Part shown: positions 6,259-14,838 of the stretch, piece by piece
Numbering within the stretch: position 1 is the first letter of the stretch
Layout: each line of letters starts with the position of its first letter
Source of the DNA: CAYQDB01 sp964416195
Lineage (GTDB): Bacteria > Zixibacteria > MSB-5A5 > GN15 > FEB-12
DNA: 64,000 nt
NCBI GenBank assembly: GCA_964416195.1
Contig: CAYQDB010000008.1
Span: 62,001 to 126,000 of the forward strand
Direction of reading: 5' to 3'
Program-made: the position numbers and the translations under genes
Notes under the pieces: generated by a model
What the model was told of the DNA's origin: nothing
What the model saw: only the letters and a program-made list of their open reading frames with translations
Database searches by the model: none

Positions 6259-8271
6259 CTAACCTGACAACAATTCGTCAAGTTTGTCTTCGTCGATGAT
6301 ATCAATTCCCAGCTTCCTTGCCTTGTCCAGCTTCGAGCCGGCGTCGATACCGCAGAGGAGATAGTCAGTTCGGGAGGAGACGGAGCCGGACACCTTGCCG
6401 CCTTGTTGCTCAATCAGGTTTTTGAAATGATTGCGCGGTCTGGAGAGGGTACCCGTGATGACAAAGGTCTTGCCGTTAAGGCCGCCAGAGGCGGTTTTTT
6501 TATAAATTAGAAAAGCAACACCCGCTTGACGCATTTTCTTCAGCATCCGACGATTTCCTTCGTTATCAAGGAAGTCGCGGATATTACGGGCGATAACCGG
6601 TCCTACGCCTTCGATCTCTTCCAACTCTAAGGCAGAAGCATTCTCGAGCTTCTCAAAGGAACCAAACCGCTCGGCCAGGAGTTTCGCAGCTGCCTCCCCG
6701 ACGCCGATAATACCGAGCGCGTAGATGATCCTCGGTAGATCGGTGGCTCGTGAGCGATCGGTGGCGTCAAGCAGGTTCTGGGCTTTCTTATCGGCCATCA
6801 ACTCCAGCGGCAAAAGCTGCATCTTTGTCAAAAAGAACAAATCCGCCGGGTCTTCTACCAGGTTTTGTTCAATCAACTGGCGCGCCAGTTTGCCACCCAG
6901 ACCCTCGATATCAAAGCCTCCCTTGGAAGCGAAGTGAAACAGCCGTCTTTCCACCTGGGCCGGACAGGCAGCGTTTACACACCGGTGAGCAGCTTCGCCT
7001 TCGGGACGAACAAGGGGCTCCCCACAGGAAGGGCAACGGCTGGGGAACTTGATCCTTGCAGCTCTTTCTGGCCGTTGTTCAACTACTACAGCGACCACCT
7101 CAGGAATGACATCACCGGCGCGCTGAACCGTTACGGTATCGCCAATCCGAACATCAAGCCGATTAACTTCGTCCTCATTGTGCAGTGAAGCGTTGGAGAC
7201 AGTGACTCCGGACAGTCTGACAGGTTTGAGCTTGGCTACCGGTGTTATGACACCCGTCCGTCCAACGGAGAATTCCACACCATTGACAACTGTCTCGGCC
7301 TGCTCGGCGGCAAATTTCCAGGCGATGGCCCAACGCGGGGCACGGGATATCTGCCCAAGTACTTCCTGGTCGATGAATCGATTGACCTTTACCACCATGC
7401 CGTCAATCCCGTAGTCCAGCTCAGGGCGAATGCTGGTTAAGGCGGCAAATTCAGCCTTTACTCCCTCAACTCCCGGCACCGTCCAGATGCGATCGTTGAC
7501 CAGAAAGCCTTCGTTTTTCAGGAAATCTATAGCTGCGCTCTGTCGGTCGAGGCCCTTTAGTCTTGTCTCGGATATGCCATAGGCATAAAAGATAAGCGGA
7601 CGGGAGGCGGTAATGGATGAATCAAGTTGCCTGAGGGAACCCGCAGCTCCGTTGCGCGGGTTGGCTAACGGGGTGAAGTTTTTTTCTTCGAGCTGCCGGT
7701 TGAGTTTCAGGAAGGCCGACAGACGCATAATAATCTCACCTCGCACTTCCAGGAGAGGATATGCCCTGGCGGTCTCATCTGAAAGCTTGAGGGGGATGTT
7801 TTTGACTGTTTTGAGATTGGGGGTGATATCTTCGCCGGTAAAGCCGTCACCTCGAGTCGACCCTTTGGCAAGAAGCCCATTCTCATATACCAGCTCGACA
7901 GCCAGGCCATCGAGCTTCGGTTCGGTTACATATTCTATTGCTGCTGTTTTTTCCAAGCCTTCACGGACACGGCGATCGAATGACTCGAATTCCTCAACTG
8001 TGGTTACTTTCTGAAGCGACAGCATCGGTAGGCGGTGCGGCGTCGGTTCAAATTTCTTTGAGGGAGCAAAGCCAACCCGTTGGCTGGGTGAGTCGGGGGT
8101 CACAATCTGTGGGTACTGTTTCTCGATTTCCAACAGGCGGTCAAAAAGACGGTCGTATTCTGCATCGGAGATTGTCGGGTTGTCCTCAACGTGGTAAAGC
8201 CTGTTGTGGTGGTTTATCTTGCTTTTGAGCTTTTCGTGTTCTGCAACTACTTTGTCGGGCGGCTTCGGCAT
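6259..8271 (-). CDS. ligA: NAD-dependent DNA ligase LigA
   Basis: Seals nicks in DNA using NAD+, essential for replication and repair. Starting at ATG 8271 gives 670 aa, the usual length; the open frame extends 31 codons further upstream but that part has no family similarity. Domains in order: Ia domain (HHNRLYHVED), nucleotidyltransferase with catalytic Lys119 in KLDG, OB fold, Cys4 zinc finger near residues 405-430 (CPSC ... HRC...AACP), helix-hairpin-helix repeats (GIIGVGEAAAKLLAERF) and a C-terminal BRCT domain (LNGKTFVITGTLSRPR). No strong Shine-Dalgarno sequence precedes the ATG. The gene stands alone on the minus strand, downstream of an imperfect 13-bp hairpin at 8379-8408. Confidence 0.97.
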   Translation of the reverse strand: MPKPPDKVVAEHEKLKSKINHHNRLYHVEDNPTISDAEYDRLFDRLLEIEKQYPQIVTPDSPSQRVGFAPSKKFEPTPHRLPMLSLQKVTTVEEFESFDRRVREGLEKTAAIEYVTEPKLDGLAVELVYENGLLAKGSTRGDGFTGEDITPNLKTVKNIPLKLSDETARAYPLLEVRGEIIMRLSAFLKLNRQLEEKNFTPLANPRNGAAGSLRQLDSSITASRPLIFYAYGISETRLKGLDRQSAAIDFLKNEGFLVNDRIWTVPGVEGVKAEFAALTSIRPELDYGIDGMVVKVNRFIDQEVLGQISRAPRWAIAWKFAAEQAETVVNGVEFSVGRTGVITPVAKLKPVRLSGVTVSNASLHNEDEVNRLDVRIGDTVTVQRAGDVIPEVVAVVVEQRPERAARIKFPSRCPSCGEPLVRPEGEAAHRCVNAACPAQVERRLFHFASKGGFDIEGLGGKLARQLIEQNLVEDPADLFFLTKMQLLPLELMADKKAQNLLDATDRSRATDLPRIIYALGIIGVGEAAAKLLAERFGSFEKLENASALELEEIEGVGPVIARNIRDFLDNEGNRRMLKKMRQAGVAFLIYKKTASGGLNGKTFVITGTLSRPRNHFKNLIEQQGGKVSGSVSSRTDYLLCGIDAGSKLDKARKLGIDIIDEDKLDELLSG

Positions 8272-8378
8272 AACAATAATAAAGATTTGTCTGAGGCTTC
8301 TGTCAACCTTCGAGAGCATGCCTCCTAAGCAGAGTAAGGCGGAAACCGAAGGAAGCTGTCTCAAGACAGTGTTTCGTT

Positions 8379-8408
8379 AGGTCTTATCCACCAAATGTGG
8401 GTATGACC
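8379..8408. other. Imperfect hairpin upstream of ligA
   Basis: AGGTCttatCCAC and GTGGgtatGACCT can pair over about 13 positions with a short loop. The element lies between the end of the pal-operon gene at 8444 and the ligA start, on the transcribed minus strand. It lacks a T run, so it is not a typical intrinsic terminator. It may be a repeat copy or a leader structure. Confidence 0.45.
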
Positions 8409-8443
8409 TGACGAGCTGGTATGAAAGAGTGCGAGGGTCTCAA

Positions 8444-8974
8444 TCAACTGAAGGGAACCGACTCACCCCGTATCATTTTCCTGAAAGCAGCGATTTCCTT
8501 TCCTGCCAGGTCGTCAACAATGTCGGTGATCCATACGGCGGCCAGCCTGTTGTTTGTATCAACTTGGGCCATTACAGTCTCTGCCAGGTAGTAGTTGCGC
8601 AGTTGCGTTGTGTTTACAAACCTAAGCAGTAAGAGAGTCTTGTTGTGGGTGCTCGTCAGAACAGGATTGATGATCTTCTTCCGGAAATCCAGCCACCGAA
8701 TATCTGCTGCTTCCACAACTGCAGGTGGTTTCAGCCGTGGGGCAATTTTCCAATGGCAGCGTGCCACGGCAACTTCGATGAAAATAAGCCGTCCCTCTTT
8801 ATCGAGATCAAACCTGACGGTATCCGATTCAAGGTAAGAAAAGAAACGGCGTTTCTTTGAGAAGGACCCGATTTGCACATATAACGAATCTTCTTCAAGC
8901 TGGTAAAAACCCCGGCCGGGCATGATGGGCTCAGTCGGGGTTGAAATCCGCACCTTCAGGGCTTCGAGGGCCAT
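8444..8974 (-). CDS. Protein of unknown function, third gene of the pal-cpoB operon
   Basis: I do not recognise this 176-residue protein. It has no signal peptide or membrane segment. It starts with a beta-rich half (FYQLEEDSLYVQIGSFSKKRRFFSYL) and has charged, mostly beta segments to the C terminus, consistent with a cytoplasmic all-beta or mixed fold. The ATG is one base past the cpoB stop, a spacing typical of translational coupling, and no independent ribosome-binding site is visible. Position in an operon with Pal and CpoB suggests an envelope-related role or simple co-transcription; the sequence itself does not decide. Confidence 0.75.
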   Translation of the reverse strand: MALEALKVRISTPTEPIMPGRGFYQLEEDSLYVQIGSFSKKRRFFSYLESDTVRFDLDKEGRLIFIEVAVARCHWKIAPRLKPPAVVEAADIRWLDFRKKIINPVLTSTHNKTLLLLRFVNTTQLRNYYLAETVMAQVDTNNRLAAVWITDIVDDLAGKEIAAFRKMIRGESVPFS

Positions 8975-8975
8975 G

Positions 8976-9752
8976 TCATTTCAGGTCTTTCAGTCGCTCT
9001 TTGGCCTGCTCCGCTTCCAGTGTTCCGGGGTAGTCATCGATGAGCTGCCGGAAGACTTTTTTGGCTTCGTTGTTCTTACCTAGTTCCTGCTTGGAGCGAC
9101 CCAGCTTGTACAAAGCGCGACTGGCGTTGACGGAACTCTTGTAATGGCTGATCAGGTACTCAAATTCCTGTATGGCCTGGTCATATTGTTCTAACGAATA
9201 GTAACATTCACCGACCCAGTAGTAAGCATTTTCAACCAATTCATGTTTCTCGCACTGCCTCAGAAACTTACGAAATCCTTCAATTGCCTTTGCATATTCT
9301 CCTTGGCGAACAAGGATAAAGGCCTCGTCATACATGTCATTGCAATCAGCGGACGAAGGTTCCTCGGCTACTGTGCCAGTCGGCGATTCTTGTTGAGCAC
9401 CGGGCGAGCTTTTTATGCTGCTGCGAAAAGTCTGTTGTTGGTCAAACCTCTCGATCCGCTGCATAAGGTCGTTGTAGTTTTCAAGAAGCGCTGCAATTTG
9501 CTGTTGAAGATCAGCGATGGTCACTGACATATCGTTGCGCAGTCGCTTGTCCGCCTCAGCGCCTTCGACTATGACCGAATCCATCCGGGCTACCATCTGC
9601 TGCGTCTGGCGGTTTTGTGATTTGACCTCTCGTATCTGCGCCTTGACTTCATTTATCATGCGCGGAGTAGCGCAGCCGGATAGCACGAGACTGATATACA
9701 AAACCGCCATTGACAAAATGGCGGTCAGGATGCTCTTTTTTCGGGTTGACAT
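8976..9752 (-). CDS. CpoB/YbgF-like TPR lipoprotein of the Tol-Pal system
   Basis: Coordinates outer-membrane constriction with peptidoglycan synthesis in characterised bacteria. It has a lipoprotein signal with lipobox LSGC (Cys27), then a coiled-coil trimerisation segment (about 35-100), a low-complexity linker, and C-terminal tetratricopeptide repeats (YDEAFILVRQGEYAKAIEGF, NAYYWVGECYYSLEQYDQAIQEF, ASRALYKLGRSKQELGKNNEA). The order coiled coil then TPR matches CpoB. In E. coli CpoB is periplasmic without a lipid anchor; the lipobox here is a difference. It follows pal by 22 bases on the same strand. Confidence 0.88.
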   Translation of the reverse strand: MSTRKKSILTAILSMAVLYISLVLSGCATPRMINEVKAQIREVKSQNRQTQQMVARMDSVIVEGAEADKRLRNDMSVTIADLQQQIAALLENYNDLMQRIERFDQQQTFRSSIKSSPGAQQESPTGTVAEEPSSADCNDMYDEAFILVRQGEYAKAIEGFRKFLRQCEKHELVENAYYWVGECYYSLEQYDQAIQEFEYLISHYKSSVNASRALYKLGRSKQELGKNNEAKKVFRQLIDDYPGTLEAEQAKERLKDLK

Positions 9753-9774
9753 GGTGTATCCCCAACTGAGCTTG

Positions 9775-10305
9775 TTATTGGGAGATTACCCGGAATTCAC
9801 ACCGTCGGTTTTTTGCCCAAGCCGCCTCATTGTGGTCCGGATCCACCGGACGCTCTTTCCCGTAGCTAATAATGGATATTCGGTTGGGAGCGATCCCCAG
9901 CCCGATCAAGTAATCCTGCGCGGCTTTAGCTCGCTTTTCTCCCAGGGAAAGGTTGTACTCAATTGTTCCGCGCTCGTCACAGTGTCCTTCAATCTTGATT
10001 ATAGCGCTCAAGAACTCCTGCAGCAACTCGTAGTTACGGTCCAGAGCGGTCCTGGCATCAGTACGCAGATTGAACTTGTCGAAGTCAAAATACACCGTTG
10101 CGAACTGGGACTCTCTAAGCTTTGGCGGGGGTGGAGGCGGGGGTTCTTCCTTTACGACCGGTGTCGTATCGACCGGGGGCGGCGGCGTGGTGTCGACCAG
10201 TATCTCCTCGCCTTTTTCCTTTGGCCCACCACATGACATGTTGATAAGCACAACTGCCAACATACCGATAATAAGAAGTAAGCCAATCCTTTTCATGTAC
10301 TTCAT
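9775..10305 (-). CDS. pal: Peptidoglycan-associated lipoprotein Pal (OmpA family)
   Basis: Anchors the outer membrane to peptidoglycan. The signal peptide (KRIGLLLIIGMLAVVLINMSC) ends in lipobox cysteine. A proline-rich linker follows (runs of PPPP and PPPPPPP), then the OmpA C-like domain with VYFDFDKFNLR, EGHCDERGTIEYNLSLGEKRA and SYGKERP, the regions that bind meso-diaminopimelate. Two starts compete: ATG 10305, and ATG 10296 with GGAGG 11 bases upstream. The frame extends further upstream but without signal-peptide character. No tolB, tolA, tolQ or tolR is adjacent; upstream is a 1.1-kb non-coding stretch. Confidence 0.93.
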   Translation of the reverse strand: MKYMKRIGLLLIIGMLAVVLINMSCGGPKEKGEEILVDTTPPPPVDTTPVVKEEPPPPPPPKLRESQFATVYFDFDKFNLRTDARTALDRNYELLQEFLSAIIKIEGHCDERGTIEYNLSLGEKRAKAAQDYLIGLGIAPNRISIISYGKERPVDPDHNEAAWAKNRRCEFRVISQ

Positions 10306-10359
10306 ATCCTCCACTATGGAAAAGTTTTTTTCATCAAATTCTGTGTTACAGTGAAACAA

Positions 10360-10999
10360 AATCTAATCGATGCCCTCAACAGGGTCAACATAAAAAAGAA
10401 GATTTTTATCCCGGTTGAGTAACGTTCTACCGACCGGCACCATGGTTACACCTACATTGCTTACAGATTAGAGACTCAATACGCAGCCGATTTGTTCAGT
10501 GGCTTCCTGTGAAAGCGGACTCTTTCACTTTTGTCTTGGAACGGAACGAGGTATTGGATGAACTTCGGCTGCTGGGGGTACCCAACGAGCGGGCCTTGTA
10601 GTTCAAGAATCTCGCGTTTTAGCAACCAGGAAAACGTCGAAGCCACACGAGGTACATCTGTCGAATAGAGGCTTTATCACAGAGTGACCACTCAGTTCCG
10701 CACAGGGTAAGGGGTTGTCTCTTACTCCGTCATTGATAGGCGCAAGGTCCACCACTATGGATATCCGTATTAAGTTCATTGGATGCAGGAGTCGCTGGGC
10801 TTGCCTGATTGCCACGCGCATGATTTTTTCCGCATTCCATGCGGATTTTGTGATTTTCTCTCTTTACTATGGGGAAAGAATTTCTTATTATTCTAAGTTT
10901 GGGGGTATCTTTGAGTAGCCCAGCCTTTTGTCGCTCTAAGTGCAGGCGTAATGAGTAGTTACGCGGCGGAATAATTTTCTCACAATAGGAAGTTTTTTG
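10360..10999. repeat. Non-coding stretch with a degenerate dispersed repeat
   Basis: No convincing gene. Positions about 10650-10757 (gtgacca...gttcc...taagg...ccgtcattg...ggcgcaagg...ccaccacta) align by eye with 12480-12562 at many positions, so this is an old copy of a repeat at least 80 bases long. Small open frames here lack ribosome-binding sites and signal or domain character. Confidence 0.55.
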
Positions 11000-11028
11000 T
11001 TGACAGTCGGTTGCCTGAGGGATAAAAT
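11000..11028 (+). promoter_or_regulatory. Sigma-70-type promoter with a long downstream leader
   Basis: TTGACA at 11000-11005 and TAAAAT at 11023-11028 with a 17-base spacer. The next gene starts at 11415, so the transcript would carry a leader of roughly 380 bases with no open frame of note, or it makes an untranslated RNA. A perfect 7-bp hairpin (TTCGAGT ... ACTCGAA, 11385-11404) sits just before the ribosome-binding site AGGGG of that gene. Confidence 0.55.
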
Positions 11029-11414
11029 CAGCGCAGGCATTGTGGAGAATGTACGTTTGCTCGGCTTAGAGGCTGATCAGCTTTCTCGCAATATGGCGAA
11101 GGCGTCACAATCTTGAACATGTGCCTGTAATCCCTTGTGGGGTGGCTTATTAGGTAAGATTGGGGCACACGATTGGAAATGGATGTTCGGTTAGCGAGCA
11201 GGATGAAGTAGCCGGTATTTAACAGGTCATACGGTGATAGCAGTCAACTTGCTTTTCGACCCTTGTCTGTAACCTGTAATGGGTGGTGTAGCAACAACTT
11301 ATAAGCAGGGCAGTTCTTCTGTAGAGAAACCCGGCTGGAATCTAAAATGCTGCCTGCACCGGCACTTGACTTGCCCTTGTAGCCTTCGAGTTTTCTGACT
11401 CGAAAGGGGTAGAG

Positions 11415-12362
11415 ATGCGATATCGGGTCCTAAGGCGGATAATCCTTGGCTGGATCCTCTTGATAATCGTGGTGGCGTTATTTGGGGAAGTGTCGGTTGC
11501 CGCTTCAGATGCCGGTCGGACAGCCGCAGACTTTCTGTCAATAGGGATTGGGGCCAAGGCGGCGGGTATGGGTGGCGCCTACACGGCGATTTCCGATGGC
11601 GCCAGCGCATCCTACTGGAATCCGGCTGGTCTTGCCGACGTAGAAGGCGGTGAAGTCGTGCTTGGCCATTTCTCCTGGTTCCAGGATATCACGCTGGAGC
11701 ATGGGGCAGTTGCTTATCAGATTTCTGACAGAACAGCCTTGGCCGCCTCGGTGACGTATCTCAATTATGGACAGATTAACGGCTACGATGTAAATGGAAT
11801 GACCACCGACGAGATTACCGCTTACGATTTGTGCGGTGCGCTGTCTGTCGGTATGAGTGCCGGTCACAATCTATCGATTGGGCTGAGTGGCAAATTTATA
11901 AGCCAGAAGCTTGACGACCTGAACGCCTCAGCTTTTGCTGTGGACCTGGGCCTGAAATATCAGATTGACCGCCTTACTCTGGCTGCCGTTGTCGCCAACG
12001 TCGGTTCCGACATGAGCTTTGATGGTGTGAAGGAACGGCTGCCCACGACAGCTCGCTTCGGAATTGCTGTCTATCCCTTTTTCGAATCATTTGTGACCTC
12101 CTTAGAATTTGAGAAAAAAGCCTACGGTGGGGCTGTTGTACGCAACGGCTTCGAGGTGAACTTCGGCGATCAGTATTTCCTGCGCACCGGATACAGCTAT
12201 TTCCCCGATCAGCAGGACCGTTCGTTTGGGTCGGGTATTTCGATGGGAGCAGGTGTGCAATTCGCCTGGGGAGAGATCCACTATGCGTTTACCCCAAAGG
12301 AGCAATACACACCAGAGACCCTTCACCGGCTGTCGTTAGTGCTGAGGTTCAACCAGAGATGA
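11415..12362 (+). CDS. PorV/UPF0164-family outer membrane beta-barrel protein
   Basis: A 315-residue protein with a signal peptide (about 1-30) and the characteristic N-terminal block of the family, GIGAKAAGMGGAYTAISDGASASYWNPAGLA. Alternating beta-strands follow to the C terminus (RLSLVLRF), typical of an FadL-like barrel. PorV acts in type IX secretion in Bacteroidetes as the shuttle for cargo, but most members in other phyla have no known role, and no type IX genes are seen here. AGGGG lies 6 bases before the ATG, immediately after a small hairpin. It looks monocistronic. Confidence 0.88.
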   Translation: MRYRVLRRIILGWILLIIVVALFGEVSVAASDAGRTAADFLSIGIGAKAAGMGGAYTAISDGASASYWNPAGLADVEGGEVVLGHFSWFQDITLEHGAVAYQISDRTALAASVTYLNYGQINGYDVNGMTTDEITAYDLCGALSVGMSAGHNLSIGLSGKFISQKLDDLNASAFAVDLGLKYQIDRLTLAAVVANVGSDMSFDGVKERLPTTARFGIAVYPFFESFVTSLEFEKKAYGGAVVRNGFEVNFGDQYFLRTGYSYFPDQQDRSFGSGISMGAGVQFAWGEIHYAFTPKEQYTPETLHRLSLVLRFNQR

Positions 12363-13002
12363 TCTGATCTCTTCACTTAGATAAGCTGCATAATCTAAAA
12401 AAGCCACGTGTTACGTCGCCATCGCTTTCAGTCCTCAGGATGCTCTTGGTTTTGTGATGTGGGACGAGCTATGAGGTTATTCCGCAAGGTGACCATTTGG
12501 TTCCACGTAAGGTAAGGGCTTATATTCCACCCCGTCATTGGCGGACACAAGGCCCGCCACTACGCTGAGTTAGCGAATAGCGATTTCATTTTTGGAATGA
12601 AGCCCGCCCACGACTGGTCTAAGCCACGCGGCTGCGACGATAGTATCTTCTGGTAAGCTAAACAGGGGAACCCTCGCAATATCCGGGTTCCCGATCCGGC
12701 CAAACAGGTGCCACGATCAGCTTTTTAGACTGTATAGGGGTAGCACCCACCTGCGCAATCACTTGCAACTATTCTGAAGCGGTAGGTACTAGGATTCATA
12801 GGTTTTTCGCCTTGCTGGGAAGCGATGTTAGAAAAAATGATTGACGATTGGGTGACGAGGGCGGCTATCTGATTGATATGTAAAGGACTGTGGGGCTAAT
12901 GGGGTATAATCTCCTCCATTTACTCCGCAATTAAGATTCTGGCAGACCTTTTGCTCCAATACATGCTTTATGTGTCATCAGTGTGCAGAATTTTAGAGAG
13001 CA
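12363..13002. repeat. 640-base gap with degenerate repeat copies
   Basis: No gene seen. Positions 12480-12562 align with 10670-10757. Positions 12548-12595 (ccactacgctgagttagcgaatagcgatttcattt) align with 41602-41650. The rest shows no clear feature; I found no convincing promoter for the sugar transferase downstream. Confidence 0.55.
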
Positions 13003-13938
13003 ATGAACGGTAGACCGAATAGTCGAGTCAATTACAGTAGCGAAAACGCTGTTGTCCTGCCCCGTGAACAACTCAGTTATGGTGTTGCCTCCGGTGCTGA
13101 AGTAACTGTACCGGCAACTCCCTCAGCGGCGGCTCTAAGTTTTCTTGAGCAGTTGAGATATTTCTATTGCGAACACATCCGAGGTGTGTTATTCCTTGCT
13201 ATGTCTTTAACGTTCATTTTTGCCGTGCCAGTCGCTCTCACAAGGCCCGAAAAGATGAAGGCAGTGGTCAACAGATTAGCCAAACGGTCAATTGATATTG
13301 TTGGAGTTGTGGTGGGGCTGATTCTCACGCTTCCTTTCTTTGTGGTCTTGCCCATTCTAATCAGGCTCGACTCCCCCGGTCCCATATTCTATACTCAGTT
13401 GAGAGTTGGCGTTAACCGGCGCAAGCGAAACCGTCGCTGCTGCCAGCAGTCGGACTCTGGGGAACGAAGGATGCGAGATCAGCGTCGGCAGGATGCGCTG
13501 GGCAGGCCATTCTATGTAATCAAATTCCGGACCATGATGCACAACGCCGAAAAGAAGAGCGGGCCGGTTTGGGCAGTTGAGAACGACTCCAGGATTACCT
13601 GGATGGGAAGGATGCTCCGCAAAACTCGCCTTGATGAAATCCCGCAGTTCATCAATGTGCTGAAAGGCGACATGTCTCTGGTTGGGCCACGACCGGAGAG
13701 ACCCAATTTCGTCCGGGACCTTTCCGAGAAGGTGGACAATTATGATAGACGTTTGGCGGTCAAACCCGGTCTGACGGGCCTGGCCCAAGTGGAGAACGGG
13801 TATGATACGTCGCTGGCTTCGGTGGCGAAGAAAGTGAAGCTGGATCTGGAGTATATTCGGGACTGGTCACTGTGGGCAGACATCAAGATACTATTCAAAA
13901 CCGTGGTGGTGGTTTTCACTGGGAAGGGTGCCTGCTGA
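13003..13938 (+). CDS. Undecaprenyl-phosphate sugar phosphotransferase (bacterial sugar transferase family)
   Basis: Transfers a sugar-1-phosphate to the lipid carrier, the first step of an exopolysaccharide or O-antigen unit. Hydrophobic segments lie at about 61-79 and 98-120; the second is the re-entrant helix of this family. The catalytic region has SPGPIFY, KFRTM (174-178), LRKTRLDEIPQ, KGDMSLVGPRPE and KPGLTGLAQV. Compared with the family there is an extra arginine-rich stretch at about 139-167 between SPGPIFYTQLRVG and the KFRTM motif; inserts at this place are known in some members. It stands alone, with non-coding sequence upstream and a terminator downstream, so no polysaccharide cluster accompanies it here. 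Confidence 0.93.
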   Translation: MNGRPNSRVNYSSENAVVLPREQLSYGVASGAEVTVPATPSAAALSFLEQLRYFYCEHIRGVLFLAMSLTFIFAVPVALTRPEKMKAVVNRLAKRSIDIVGVVVGLILTLPFFVVLPILIRLDSPGPIFYTQLRVGVNRRKRNRRCCQQSDSGERRMRDQRRQDALGRPFYVIKFRTMMHNAEKKSGPVWAVENDSRITWMGRMLRKTRLDEIPQFINVLKGDMSLVGPRPERPNFVRDLSEKVDNYDRRLAVKPGLTGLAQVENGYDTSLASVAKKVKLDLEYIRDWSLWADIKILFKTVVVVFTGKGAC

Positions 13939-13973
13939 GCTGGAGCTGACAGAAAAGCATTTCGATCTTGGAA

Positions 13974-14003
13974 GACCGTGGTATTTGGATCACGGCCTTT
14001 TTT
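13974..14003 (+). terminator. Rho-independent terminator after the sugar transferase
   Basis: GACCGTG pairs with CACGGCC (one wobble) around a 10-base loop and is followed by six Ts. It lies 35 bases after the stop. Confidence 0.75.
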
Positions 14004-14094
14004 ATTAAAACTTGTCTTGAGTGGATGATTGTTATATTGTTCCGATAGTGCTAGTAACGAGATAAACAGGTAAGTTCAACAAAGGGCTATAGCG

Positions 14095-14826
14095 TTGAAA
14101 AGGAGTTTGACGGCTGCCCTAATGGCAGCATGCGTGCCGCTTCTGGCGAGTGCGCAGGGGACTACATCAGGAGATGTCATAATCCATTCCAATCCGGAAG
14201 GAGCCCAGGTTACGCTGTCCGGAGAGGTTGTTGTTTCCGGCGTCAGCCCTGTGCGGTTTCGTCATCCGTTGATTGGAAACTACAAGCTGATACTGAAGAA
14301 GCACGGCTATGAGTCGTACTCGACTCGGGTGGTTCTGGATCCTACCAGGCAGATGGAGATAAACGTACGCTTGTCTCCGAAGACGCGATTCAAGGCAGCA
14401 GTGCGATCTCTGTTCATTCCCGGCTGGGGGCAGAAGTATTCCGACCGAAAGGCAAGAGGATATCTCTTCGGCACTCTGGCGGTTGGATCGATTATTGCCT
14501 ACTTCGTCACCGACGCAGACTTCGATGACAAGTATGATCTTTACCAGGAGAAACTGCGTGAATATGACTCACTCAGTACAACTGGCAACATTACGGATCT
14601 TCGTCGCCTCAAGAGGGAGTTGGACAAAGCCCAGGATGACGCCTATGATGCCGAGAATGGTCGGAGAGTCGCTACTGGTGCCGCTATCGCCACTTGGGGA
14701 ATTAATCTGCTTGATGTTCTGTTTTTCTTTCCAGAAGAAAAGGCAAATGTGTCGGTTAAGGGATTGTCGGTACGACCCTCAGCCGCTCCGGGTAAGGTTG
14801 GTCTGACTGTTTCCAAACGGTTTTAG
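14095..14826 (+). CDS. PEGA-domain protein with DUF5683-like membrane part
   Basis: Signal peptide at 1-20 (KRSLTAALMAACVPLLASAQ). A PEGA domain follows at about 25-95 (IIHSNPEGAQVTLSGE, then YKLILKKHGYESYSTRVVL), a small beta module common in surface proteins. The C-terminal half has RSLFIPGWGQKYSDRKARGYLFG, which is the DUF5683 signature, with a membrane segment at about 122-140 and another near 205. The start is TTG at 14095; it is the only start that leaves an intact signal peptide, and AGGG lies about 9 bases upstream. It begins a three-gene run with spacings of 12 and 11 bases, so the next two genes are probably co-transcribed. Function is unknown. Confidence 0.82.
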   Translation: MKRSLTAALMAACVPLLASAQGTTSGDVIIHSNPEGAQVTLSGEVVVSGVSPVRFRHPLIGNYKLILKKHGYESYSTRVVLDPTRQMEINVRLSPKTRFKAAVRSLFIPGWGQKYSDRKARGYLFGTLAVGSIIAYFVTDADFDDKYDLYQEKLREYDSLSTTGNITDLRRLKRELDKAQDDAYDAENGRRVATGAAIATWGINLLDVLFFFPEEKANVSVKGLSVRPSAAPGKVGLTVSKRF

Positions 14827-14838
14827 GGAGATGGCGGT

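Noticed and set aside
10603..10918. Short frames on both strands in the gap before the PorV-like gene
   Set aside because: They overlap a degenerate repeat, lack ribosome-binding sites, and show no recognisable domain.
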